Assembly: GCA_013365325.1 (NCBI GenBank)
Contig: JABVXV010000066.1
Span: forward strand, 1-64,000
Direction: 5' to 3'
DNA length: 64,000 nucleotides
Origin: Dipetalonema caudispina
Lineage: Eukaryota; Nematoda; Chromadorea; Rhabditida; Onchocercidae
This document shows positions 37,589 through 49,900 of this stretch, one piece after another (position 1 is the first letter of the stretch; each line of letters opens with the position of its first letter). The notes below the pieces were generated by a model. The model saw nothing but the letters and a program-made list of their open reading frames with translations. It had not been told where the DNA came from and ran no database searches. The position numbers and the translations under genes were made by a program.

Positions 37589-38241
37589 TTTTTTCATTTT
37601 ATGAATGATTTACTTAGGGATGATTTTTCTCGAAGGATTTTTTCTTGTAGCACTTTTAAGATAAATTTAACAGGCATATCTTATTAACCCATTGGTGTGT
37701 AATGCATTTCATTTGGATTACTTCATTCTATAGTGCTACTTTCTTGAGTATAAAATTTAACGAAAAAAGCATTTACCTGTTTTTAATTCAAAATGTGAAC
37801 AAATAAATGCTTTCTCCATTTTGTGAATGATTCCCTTAAGGATAATCTTTCTCGAAAAATTTTTTAATAGCACTTTTGTGGTAGGTTTAGGGACCACATC
37901 GTTCAGCACTCATTGCTGCATTGTTGCATCTGTTCCTTTCATATTGGAGTGTAATGCGATGTATCCGTTATGTCAGCATATTTCTCATACAAATTTTGGT
38001 TGTTGATTTGAAATTAAAATGAATAGGAAGAAAATTTCTTATCCAACTCAGTTTGAATCATTCGATACTTCCAAAACCATTCATTTCTATTATGATAGAT
38101 ATCAATGCTTGGCGTTCCTTTTTCGCGTTAAAGAAATGCCTTTCCTCACTTCATTTCTCCATTTCAACACTATTTCGTCCTGTTAATATTTTTTCTTTTT
38201 TTTTTTTTTCTATGCAAACTTCTCACCATTAAACAGATGAA

Positions 38242-38262
38242 AAGAGAGAGAGAGAGAGAGAG
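38242..38262. repeat. Microsatellite (AG)n
   Basis: About ten tandem AG units. Confidence 0.9.
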
Positions 38263-39946
38263 ATGAAGAGAAATAAACGATCGATTTGTTAGAATCTTTA
38301 AAACTTCAACCTTCTTTTGCATAGCAAAGTTTGAAAATCTTTACTTTTCAGTTGTCTTATAATTTGATTTCTTTATTAAATAACTAAACTAATGACCACT
38401 TCATGTCCATTTCTTACTTATTAACTCATCCTAATAAATTCTTGTACTCAAGCCAAACTTACTCATAATATTTGCTTTCATATTATGTTTGACCTTTTCC
38501 ATAAGAAATGTGAACAACAGACGTAAATTCTTCAGAAATTTTGGATATGAAATGATGGGAAGTTGATAAAAAAAGTTCAGAAAGATAATTGGAAAGATCT
38601 CTCAGTAGTCATTTTTAAACATTTCAATTAAAATTTATCGCATCCAACTGTCAACCGTTGTGCAGAATCAAATTTGTTCAATTTTGTTATTTGCAAAACG
38701 GTTCCAATAAATCAGTTGAAAAGAAAAGGAAAAAGTAGTCATGAAACTATGCACAAATTTAAATTACAAAAATACACCTTATGCGATAAATTGACAAAAT
38801 TATGATGAATCTGTGCGATTTATTTCTCTTACCGATTGACATCTTTATTTCAATGCTATTGGAATTGTGAATTTATTGATTTCGCAAATAGTATAGGGTT
38901 CTCGGGACTTCTGAGTTTTCTCAGATTTCGAAATTAATTTACCAACTAGAAAAAGGGGGTCTTCTTTTGCCCCTTTATGGACGATAAATGTTACTTAAGA
39001 ATCAGAGAAAAACTTTTATTCATTTTTTTTTACTATCTTCTCCTTGATATTGTTGTTTGGAAAATATCTCTTCGTAGGAACTTTAAGGAAGGCATTTTTC
39101 AATTGACTTCCTTAAATTGTTATTGAAATTTTTGAAAGTTTCAGTTCTTTAAGACATAAATGTTTGAGCAAAGTAAGAATAATTCTCGAACAGTGGACAA
39201 TACATCTTCCTCCATCGCGGGATGGATTAGTTACTTAAATGCCTTCAGCATTTCAATACAGTTTTTATATTTCCTTGTTAAATCGGTGCTTCCTGCTACT
39301 TCAGATGCAAATTTTTGCCCAGTTAGATCAATATTAATCCCTCAAATAGACTTACGGTTAATTAGGAGTACCTAAATTTGTAAACGAAATAAAGCAAAAA
39401 CGAAATACAAAAAAATACTGATAGCAATTTAAAGTACATATAGATTTCATTCTCATAAAATTGACTGCAGATGTTTCCCTTATATTTAAAGTTCTCATGT
39501 AGGCAAACTGTTAAATATCTTCCGGAATACTTCCCAGTGATTTTGAATCAGTACGAAGTATCGAAGAAACCTAACAACCTGTTTTGTTTGAAGAATGGAT
39601 ATAATTTATCGTAGATGATTAACAAGAGCTCATTTGTAATGACGGCCTAAATTCTTCATAGGCTTTTGCAAGCCAAAAACTGACTTGTCCGGATCAAGAA
39701 ACCACAAAGTTATATATCCTATCTTTCCGATTAGTTACCATTTGCTGATTCAGTTATTAATGAAATTATCACACATCTAAAAGACTTCCGTTGCTCCATT
39801 GAAAATGCGAGAATGAAATTCCAATATGGCTTCAAAAGTGCATAAATGATCTACGATAATACGATAAGATGTACGGTTAGATTTCGAAAAGAGACTACGA
39901 TTTTAATTTTTAACGAAAATTAGTGCCGTAATCAATTAGTGCCGCC

Positions 39947-39947
<1 letters not shown>

Positions 39948-40003
<56 letters not shown>

Positions 40004-40022
40004 TTATTTATTTATTTATTTA
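39948..40022. repeat. Microsatellite (TA)n followed by (TTTA)n
   Basis: Roughly 25 TA units run directly into about six TTTA units. Confidence 0.92.
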
Positions 40023-40182
40023 TATTAGATTTTAAATTTTATCGAAATTGCAGAACTTAGACAGAGATTAGAAAGGATGTAGGGAAAGAGATAACGAGAA
40101 AGGATAAGGTTATAAAGAAGAGATGGAAAGGAAAGCTATCTAATTTAAGCATCGGACAAAGCTAGTTTTCATATTAGCTTTG

Positions 40183-40203
40183 ATTATATATATATATATA
40201 TAT
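40183..40203. repeat. Microsatellite (TA)n
   Basis: About ten TA units. Confidence 0.85.
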
Positions 40204-41549
40204 GTTTACTGTTCAACATTACTGAATGTGATGGTGTTGATCGCCGATTTTCTAAACTATCGTCCGCAGGATACTGCGCAAAACAGATGACAAATCGTAT
40301 AAATCAAAAATTTCCCTAACTATTTGATTTTCAAAAAAATAAAAAAATGTTTTCAATGATTCTAAAAAACTATATTTCAATATTTTACCGTTAGAAATTA
40401 TTCATTAAATATGTTCAAGCTTCTGAATATAATAGATATGAAATTCTCCTGTGAAACAGAATTCAAATTACAGCAACACAGTAAGAAAACTATTGTAAAG
40501 TCTATTTGACGTTCGTGTGTATTTCTCTTAACTTAATATTTGAATATCCAAAAAAAAAAAAAGCAAAACTGGAAGTTGCATGAGTGATAACAAGTATGAA
40601 AAAATGCTCGCTAAAACAACTATGAGTCATGAAAGTGATGATTAACATAAACAATTGTTCTTCCAATCTTTTTCTTTTTTGTTTCTGTATTATTTTTAAG
40701 TATCAAATTCTTTCCTTTTCTTGTTTAATTCAGCACAATTTTTGACTTCTTAATAACTTACTAAATATTTCAAATGAAATGACTTTTAAAATCCTATGGT
40801 TTCTATAAATAGAAACATTTCCTTCTGCTATTTATCACTTTCATAGCTATCAACGATAAATATTCATTACTAAGGTACATCGTAACCCACTCCCTCACTC
40901 CCGATCTTTCAACTCCCGCTAATTACTCATCCCGAGGATTCCAATGCAACTCATCGCATCCCATTCGCGGACAAACATGTAATTTTCTGTCAGCAATTAG
41001 AGATTGAAGGGATTTGAGAGAGAATATGATGGAGATTATAACACCTGGGGATTGTATGCTAATTATGAAGAGGATGAGGGTTGTTTGATATATGCAGGAT
41101 AGTGTTTAATAAGTAGTGTAAGAGATTTCTGATAGATAGGCATTGTAACGAAAAATGAATGATGGTAAAAAAAGAGTGAAGTAAATGAAGAGATGATAGA
41201 GAACGATAACAATTGTATGAAACAGTATAGGGTCAGTTGTTGGCAATTTTTAGAGTTTATCAATGTTTGTATTTTTCTTTTTCCAACATGCAAATTGTCA
41301 ATGTATTTTATTGTATGCTTTGCCACATGCATGCAGTGTTGCATGCATGCATTGCGCGTTCTGTAATGTATACTATTATAATGATTTCAAATTTAGCACG
41401 ATAATGATATTTCATCCACTCTATACTTTATCATTTTTTGATATTAATTGAAACAACCAAAAAACATTATTTACAGGTAGAATGTATTTTTCTCCATAAT
41501 CTAACGATTTCATTCTGTGAAAGAAATTTATTTAGCGTTACTCTTACTA

Positions 41550-44500
41550 ATGACAGAAGTGGAAAGGTATCCGTTGCATCGTGCAGCATTCTTCAATGAT
41601 ACACAATCAATTACACGGCTCATTAATAATGGTTACACCTTTTAATTTTTATATTTAAGTACTGTTGATGTAATGATTGTTGATCTGTACAGCATGATAT
41701 TTTAGAAGTTTAAAAGAATGCATTTTTTCATGAAATTATATGTTTTGAACATTTTCAATATTTAGTACGTAAATTCTAAACACAATAATTTTTACAACGA
41801 ATTCACTTCTTCAGGTGCAGATCTTCATTTGCAAGATCGCCAAGGCAATACAGCTTTACACATTTCCACGATGCTTGGACACAGGGGTTTGTGAAATGTT
41901 TCTCGTTTTACATTTATCGGATATGAAGTATTCAGGCTTCTGGGATGATGAAATTGATCAGTTTCCATTGCTCTGTACATGCAGATCGTTTTCAGAAGCA
42001 ACAACACTTCTGCTTGCTCATAATGCTCCAGTGAAATCGAAGAACAGGAACGGGTGGAATAGTTTAATGGAAGCAGTAAGCTATGGCGATAGACCAATAA
42101 GTAAATTCATTACTCATTGAGTACCGTCGTGGAAGTTATTCTCACTTCATTATATTATCTCTCTTCCAAACAGTCATATTTTTTAAAAACACTATGACTA
42201 TAAGGTTTACTTCTGCTTCTACTAGATTTTTCTACAGTTCCTGTACGTAGACTTGTTTTTTAGACTACATTACAATAATCTTTTCAATTCAAAAATTTTT
42301 GTTTGAATGTTGATATGTTTTTGAGTTATTTCTATTTGAATATTAGTGTGATTATTAGCGAAAATCACTGGTTATTTTGAATCAGTATCAAAGGTCAATT
42401 TTCCCATTTTTGTTCATTTTCAGTTACTACTATGTTACGTAAATTGAAAGCTCAGACACGGGAAAATATGGCAGCTCGAAAACCCCACTTACTTAAGATG
42501 CTATCTGAGTTTGGTGATTTCTATTTGGAATTGAGATGGGACTTTCAAAGCTGGCGTAAGTTATCCCTTAACAATTTTACTAGTTTTTTTCTCACTTAAC
42601 TCTGTTTACTGATGGATTCTCAGCATCCATTATGAAATTGGCGCTTATTAAGTTTATAAACAATAAATCCTGCAAAACAAAGTTTGATTTATGTGGTTGC
42701 AAAAAATTCTTTCTACACACTTTAAAATTTCAGTTCCCCTACTCACGAAAATGCTTCCTTCGGACGTTTGCAAAATATATAAATGTGGGACAAACCTAAG
42801 GTTGGACACAACACTGGTTGATTTTACTGACCGAACCTGGGAACGAGGCGATATATCCTTCATTTTTGCATCAGATCCGGATCGCGCGAATGATCAACTT
42901 TTGATTTTGGATCATGAGGCTAAGGTTTTTTTCAATGTCAAGAAAAATTTTCGGAGAAACTTATTGATCTTATTTGCATATTAGTTTATTTCTTACTGCT
43001 TCCAATAAATTATAGTATTTGAGGTATTCCAACGTATAAAGCATGAGGAATCAGAGGCTGAACTAGATGAAGAAATTGATGTTCTAATGTCTTCTGATAT
43101 TGTAAGCGCTCAGATGTCTACAAAACCTATAACGTTTGAAAGAACAATAAGTGGCTGGATTTTCAAGCACGAAAAATTGGTCATCTTTCTTTTATTTCTA
43201 TTATTTAATTCGCTTTAATTTCTTTTGGATTTTCTTCAAAGATACAAATTGAAGTATCTCATTTCGGCAATCTTCAGTATTCTTTTTTCTAATTTAGATG
43301 TCAATTTTGTAGGAACAAGTGGGTGATTATAATGCAGTTTATTATACAGTGGAGGGTTTGTCACTAATTACTCGTAAACGGTTAGTTTTTTTCTGAAAAT
43401 TTTATCTGAAATTTTCTTGAAGGATGTAAATTACTGCTTGATCAAAAAAGGTTGTAGTTTATGGTGATAGGCATCATTTCACTTTTCATTATCATGTTTC
43501 TCATTGGATAAATAAGACATTCACTCAGCAGTGGAATCATCAGAAAAACAAAGAAAAAGTTATCCAAATCGGATTGTGTAGTAATTTTGAGGTTCTACTT
43601 ATGATTTGAGAAATTTTCATTTCATATGATTTTTTTAACGAATCTCATTTTGCAGAAGGGAACACTTAACAGCAGAAGATATCAAGAAAAACAAAGCATT
43701 CATGCAAAATCTAGCAATGGGATCACTAATGGCAGAAGATGAATTCATAGTACATTAAAATCATATTTTCCTGAAAATTTTTCATTTAGCAATTATTTAG
43801 TTTCTGTAAGAGTTCCAGTGCATTTATCAGATTCTAAGCAAAACATTAATGCTCATTGATAACATAGAAAATGATTGAAATTCATTCATGCTACTCCTGT
43901 ATATTATTGCTTTTGACAATATTAATTTTAGAGCCTTCAACATCGAAAAAGTCTACCTCCACCACGAAGAATGGCGACTACCTGGGAAGAATATATTAGT
44001 GCTGCTGCTGGTCTTGCTCCTTCTCTAGGACGCGCTCAGGTTCTTAAACAGTCTACAAAGAAATTCAAAGCTCTTGTTGCGATGGTAAAAGTCTTTTCTT
44101 CAAATAATCGTAGGATTGCATGATGTATTATTTCGGATATTTTTTGAAACTTTTTTGAAAGTCTTCCTTCACTTCTTTTGCAAAGAGGAACGAAGTGAAA
44201 AAACTCAATAACTTTGTTAATTAGGTTTACATTTTTTAAACTACCTAGTATAATTGCGAAATATTGGGCGATAACTGCAACACTAATGTGTCAGCATTTA
44301 TTTTTATATTTTTAATGGTTATAATAATTTATCAAGCAAGTGCTGGTTGTTGGGCAGTTTTTTTCTCAGTTTTTTTTTTTCTTTTTTCATTCAAGTTTTC
44401 CAGGCCGAAGATTTTCCGCTTTCGGTTGACGTTTTATTGGATATTCTTGAAATTGTCGCACCTTTTAAGCATTTCGATAAATTGCGGTGTTTTTGTAAAG

Positions 44501-44768
44501 TGAGGCTGCCACCTGGTTTTCCAGTTCGAATTGGTAAATACTTCTGAAATTTTCAAAAAGTAAATTTTAAAGTTAGCCATTTCCATTTTTTTTTCATGCA
44601 TTATTTACTATCATAACTTATTACTTAATTTCAGAAATTCCTATATTGCCAACAATATCAGCGAAAGTCACATTCCAAAAATTCATATTCCGTGATGATC
44701 TGCCATCAAAAATGTTCAAAATACCGAAATCTTATCGAGAAGATGCCAACCGTTTTCCAGATCTTTAA
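41550..44768 (+). CDS. ANKRD13C-like ankyrin-repeat GPCR chaperone
   Basis: ER-associated protein with N-terminal ankyrin repeats and a GPCR-chaperone domain; vertebrate ANKRD13C controls biogenesis and export of G-protein-coupled receptors. Eleven exons in phase: 41550-41631, 41815-41886, 41996-42100, 42424-42555, 42734-42924, 43024-43179, 43313-43380, 43656-43749, 43932-44084, 44404-44533, 44635-44768, giving 438 residues. Residues 1-100 hold about three ankyrin repeats (YPLHRAAFFND, GNTALHISTMLGHR, GWNSLMEAVSYGD). Diagnostic downstream blocks are FYLELRWDFQSW, LPSDVCKIYKCGTNLRLDTT, FQRIKHEESEAELDEEIDVL, RREHLTAEDIKKNKA, TWEEYISAAAGLAPSLGR, VAPFKHFDKLRCF, KLRCFCKVRLPPGFPV and the terminal REDANRFPDL. 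These fit the 13C subgroup rather than 13A/B/D. No ubiquitin-interacting motifs are seen, as expected for 13C. Confidence 0.95.
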
Positions 44769-46303
44769 TTATGGTATTGAAACTGCAAGCCGTAATGTTT
44801 TACGAATTCGCTAAACTGTTTTTCTTTTTTTGTTCATCATACAATTCAAAGGAGTTTCTATAAGGTTCCAAGTTCCATGTGTAGCTTTTCAGAGACTTCT
44901 GCTTGTGTGCCCAGCTCTACTTCATGCATTTTCTATTCTTTTATTTTGTCGTTTCTTATTTTTATATCTTCATTGAATTATTTATATATAAAGAAATATA
45001 TGTGCCAGATGTTAGAGAGTGTTATTATTGATTTCTTCAATACTTTTAAAACGGGATTAAGAAATTAGATTGTGTGCAGTCCTAATGTTTTTTTGCTTGT
45101 ATTCACAACATTATTCTGGATTACGGTTGTTGAAGTTAGCGAACTTTAAAATGTAACCTTTGTTTGTTTTTAGAACTATGTCCTACTGCTGTTTAAAATC
45201 AGTGCTTACGTACATTTTCTACAATCATCTTTACGTTTGCTCAGGATTTGATAGCCTCATCTTGTTGAACAGGATGCACATTTTGCTAGGATAGCTAAGC
45301 TTGGTTTCATTTTAATAATGTAAAAGAATTAATTTTGACAAGTTCGAAGCGATGTTTCATTTTTAAATTTATAAACATTCTTCAAAATCTATGTTTCTTG
45401 TCTTGCTTTGTTTGAAAGACATGATGTAATTTTCCGTGGCTGACTTTGTGGTTAGTAATAAATCTAGAATTGTTTACGTCATTTACTGATACTGTTTTTT
45501 TACGACGATTTAGCAATTTAAGAGTAGAAAAGTCACGTCAGGTATCTTCTTAATAGAAATATTTAATTCACTTTTGTAAATTCCTAAAAGTTTCCGTGAT
45601 AGTGTAGAGAATTTCAGTGATTGAGTGGAATAATGAGGCATCGCTTTTCATTTGTACACGTTGAAGCTAAAGTGCTGGACTGTTTTATATTGTTGGATCT
45701 TTTGTTGTCTCGACTTTATCTTCATCCTTGAACTAATTTTAGAAACTTGCTGTTGAGTAATGTTTTCTAGATTCTGATAGAAAGATGTTATATTCTGGCA
45801 ACTTTATTCAATGTTTATTGTGCCATTCAAATAATATTTAATAGGGCTTTCTATTATTTTGAAACTGTTTGAAAAGGCAGTTTCGGATGAAGTTAAATAT
45901 ACGGATATTATAGTGGTTACATAATTATAATTGAGTTTCCACAATCTTCCAATGAGACGTCCCTTGATTGGCAAGGTGATTATACACCAAGCAGAACTAC
46001 ATTTGTTTTTTTGAAAGAGATTATCAGTTTCATACATAATACAATTTTGCTTGACTACCTGGTGGTCATCACTGACCAGCAGTCTTATACTCTCGGATTC
46101 CCCAACTGTCCTAATTCAGCAACATATTCAGGTTGCATGACGGCTATGAATGATTTGTTAGAATTAATGGTCATACGAGTCTAAGGATCATTTATTTAAA
46201 AAGTGTTTTCCCAATTAGAAGTGTTTCGAAATTGAGATGAACCAGGATTCAAATAGTTTGATCCAGAAATTGTAAAATTCTTCAGGTGCTAAACAGCAGT
46301 CAA
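44769..46303. other. Intergenic between ANKRD13C and ABITRAM genes
   Basis: About 1.5 kb, AT-rich. No exon, RNA gene or repeat of note was recognised. An acceptor (ttcttcag) ends at 46285, just before the ABITRAM first coding exon. Confidence 0.5.
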
Positions 46304-46928
46304 ATGGTTTCCAAAGAATATATCAATGTGAATTATCGGTCGGTGGTGGATCGAAATTACAAGCGTTATGTTTTGAAAAATGGCGGAAATGGTTTGTGCT
46401 ATTTGCGACATCCGAGTGGAGTGATAGTCGTAACATTGTATAGGAATCATGAATTGGCACAGAAGCAAATCAGAAGAATTGATTGGCATATGAAGAGAAA
46501 TAAGGGAATTGATCGAAGTAAACAAAAAGTTAGCGGGAAAGCAAAGAAGGTGCTTTTTACTCATTACTATTTTTTGTGATCATATATATATACTACATGT
46601 AGCTTAATCTTTCACATATCGTATCGTATGTGATCAATCCAAAATTATTGAATATATGAAATGATTGTTCTGGAATTTTTTGCAGGGTGGACTAGCGTTA
46701 TTGCCAGATACAAAGCTCTGTATTGTGCATTGTGAAGATGGTACCAAATACGTATTACGTGCTGGTATTAAAGCTCTTTTGATTGAAATCAATGAACGAC
46801 TTCTAGAAGATCCTAATCTAATGCGTTCGGCTTCTGAAAATCAGGGTTACATTGCAATAATTATACCGTTCTCCAATGAACGAATGCAGCCTCCGCAAGC
46901 TTTTACCGAAGACGCTGACGACTGTTAA
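46304..46928 (+). CDS. ABITRAM (FAM206A/Simiate) homologue
   Basis: Small conserved protein; the vertebrate ortholog (actin-binding transcription modulator) is found in nuclear speckles and dendrites and binds actin. Two exons, 46304-46549 and 46686-46928, phase 0, 162 residues. The ATG at 46304 is the first in the exon after an acceptor at 46285; 18 nt of leader would remain, typical of a trans-spliced or spliced 5' end. Family blocks: [10 protein letters not shown] at the N-terminus, [16 protein letters not shown], the [10 protein letters not shown] hinge, [29 protein letters not shown] and GYIAIIIPF. The fold is related to glycine-cleavage H/biotinyl-like hammerhead domains in the family. 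Cellular role in nematodes is inferred only. Confidence 0.9.
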
Positions 46929-49900
46929 AGTAAAGTTAAAGTCTTGTTTACTTGTTATTTAAGTGAGCGTTTCGCGAATTTCTATTAGCAGCATGTCACT
47001 ACTACAGTATGAAAGATTGCTTTATGTTTTTAATTCAGATTATTTCGAGATTGCGTATCAGTTTTATTATTACAAACTTAAGTCATTTTTTATCATCTTT
47101 TTGTCCATTTTTAGTTCTCTGAAATACCAATACTGGAGATCATCCCTGTATGCTAACACTAGCGAGGTTGAAAGTATTTAGCTTTTATTGACCCGAAAGT
47201 TTTCTTATTAATTTATTGCTTCCTCATGTTAATGGCTGCATGAATAAGTACAAAGTCAAATGATAGAAAACTATCAGCTGTCTCTCACCCTTCAATTTAG
47301 CTCTTATTCTGTTATTTTATTATTTGGATTGATTGTACATTTTATTATCGACAATTAACAATTTATTGCTTTCAGAAATTGATTGAAAAAACGCATCTCA
47401 TCGCCATCCTTTCATCAATGACTGGTGGAAAAAAACTTCTTAGAAATTGTTCTTTTATTCTGACATTTTTCTCTATATCTATATAAATAAATCACTGGTG
47501 AGTGCTTTTTTTGTTGCTCTTTATAAAGAATACATACATGTGCACATTCATCGACTTACTGTATAGAACAGTGTTAACTGTGAAGTTTAGGCATTGATGA
47601 AAAGGACGAACACAATGCCGCATTCCTTTACCCATGTACAGCTACATTCGTTGCATTCCTTTGCAGAACGAGAAGAGATTGAAGGACCACTTCGATGACA
47701 GAAGTTCCTGGAATGTCATGAAAAAAATTGGAAAGGAATTTTCTCTTCGAAATTTTACTTAAAATTTCCACACTGTATTGTTGGTTACATGAGAGAATTT
47801 TTCCTTTTTTGAATCACCCTCATATCAGTTATCAAATGATGAGGGAACTAAGAATAGAATAGACCGAATTCTACTTAAAGGAAAATTTCCTTTAAGTTTT
47901 CCTGGTATCAGTTGACCCTAGAGTGTTGTTGGAAGAGCTAGCATCACTCAACACATTGCGAATTTACAAACAATTGATGTTCATGTAAACTAAGCATTCT
48001 TGAAACATCTACTAGCACCAAAGACCTCCAGTCAAACAAAATTCGATTGAAGGTCTTCGGTTGATTCCAGAATTTTCCTCATTATCCTCAAGTTGATAGG
48101 CCTACATAACAACCGTTAAATCTGCATTCTTTAGAACTGAGAAGTTTAAAAAAGGATTGTATATGACATTTTTTGTCACTCCTAACCACTTCAGCTTAAA
48201 AGAAGCCAAAATTAAAGATTTTTCACTTTAAAAAAAAACATTTCACGAAGAATTGAAAATAGGGCATCATTTGAAAAAAAAGGAGGAGAACAAAATTCCC
48301 TTCACTTATTTTTTGAAGAACAAAGATCTATTTGCGACAAAAATTGATAGAAGGCAAAAAAAAAAACATTCATTATTTCTGCCGAAGTCAGAACCCGTTC
48401 AGATGTCTCGATGCTTTCATCTGAAAATTTTACCGCAGATATATTATGACCATAAGTTATAGCCATTATTATCTTATTTCATCTTAATTTGTGCACTGTG
48501 CTTCTTCGTTTTTTTTATTTAGTTTCTAAAAAAATAACGAAATGATAGCCGAAAAAATTTCTTTCGATTCTCAAACTTCGGAAAATTATGACGCCATACA
48601 TGATGATGTTATTATCAGAAGCGCACTTATTAACGCATCAAAAATTTCCGAAAAAATATGCCAATAGTGTTTAGCAGTGGTCAGCAAGGTTAGCTCTGTG
48701 GTTATTTTCTTTTCTTTGCTTAATATATTAGAAAAAAAAGTACGATTCAATTGGGAAATCTGAGGCTACAAGGATTGTAAAGCATTATTCTACCTGTTTG
48801 GAAATTTTATAAAATTAACATTAGCGTTGCACTGAAGAGTTTCAATTCAGTTTTACAGTAAGCAATCTTAGCTTCGCCTTCAGTAGAAATGATTGAACGG
48901 ACAAGGTGCATCACTTTTATTATTCTATTAATTCACTGGTGCAGGTGTACTCATGTCATTTTGATTATAAGGAATGCGCCAAAACTTTCGATATTTGTAT
49001 CCCAATCAAATATTAACAACATCACAACACAACATTATATATAAATATATATTACATTGATGAGGATGTTACATCTATAGCTATTAATTTTTCATAATTC
49101 ATCTGCGATGTGCAGTGTATTTTTTTGAAAAAAGAGATGTAGGAAAAAGTAATAGAAATATTTCAGTAACGCGTAATTGTTGTAACATTTTTTCCATTTT
49201 TTTTTTACCAAATTTATGAGCGCAACTTCTAAACATTTCTTCATTTACAAATAAAACTATGAAATGCTTTAAATACATGTATTATTTTTAATCCATTCTT
49301 TTTTTACTATCAATTAGGATCTCATACCTCATTTTCCATCAAAAAATGTTTTAAAAAAAAAAAAAACATCTCTTTTTATTATTGTCGCAATGCATTTTCG
49401 TCATGAAATACATCCGTAGAAATAGAAATTTTGCACACAAATAGATAAGTACCAACAAGAGACTTCAGTTTATTGAAGTATATTTCCACATCCTAAACAG
49501 TAGTTATTCCAGATGAAAAACGTTATATATGCGAAATCCAACCGATCAATTCAATAATCTTGGGATTAGAAACATATCAAATCAATATTTCAATTTATCT
49601 ACAATTTATTGTTTCAAAAACAAATTTCAACATATTTCCCATCGAAAAATATTGTCTTGCAATTGTGATTTAGCTTATCAGGCAGTTGTACCGTAATAAC
49701 AACAGCTATTTGCAGAAAATTTCGACTTATTCAATGGGATAGCTTTTCTTTTTTTAGAACAGTGTAATAAATTTTCATGTAATCTTGTTAAGATCATTAA
49801 TAAAAGTTGACTATTTTAAACATGTGGTGCAAACAACATCAGTCATTCACGACCACTAAACTGTCATCAATAGAATATGACGTATAATATTTCACAGCTG

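Larger units (their letters stand above)
34911..37945. repeat. Cluster of about five degenerate ~200-350 bp repeat units
   Basis: Units begin near 34917, 35127, 35472, 36226 and 37701. Each starts with a version of TAATGCA...TTTGGATTACTTCATTCAATG, continues through ACTTTACTTAATATAAAATTAG, a T-rich TTTATGAATGAT segment, GATTTTTCTCAAAGATT and GCACTTTTGAGGTAAGTTTA, and ends CATTCATTGCTGCATTGTTG. Unit 3 is split by the LolD fragment and unit 4 by the duplicated MFS/TM-gene segment; in both the repeat sequence resumes after the insert. The family is not recognised and no coding capacity is seen. Adjacent units 2 and 3 meet in a 17-bp inverted repeat. Confidence 0.7.
37946..41549. other. Gene-free region with microsatellites
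   Basis: About 3.6 kb between the repeat cluster and the ANKRD13C gene. It contains GA, TA and TTTA microsatellites and long AT tracts. A short minus-strand stretch at about 39175-39340 has protein-like composition but includes stops (see findings). No intact gene is supported. Confidence 0.5.
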
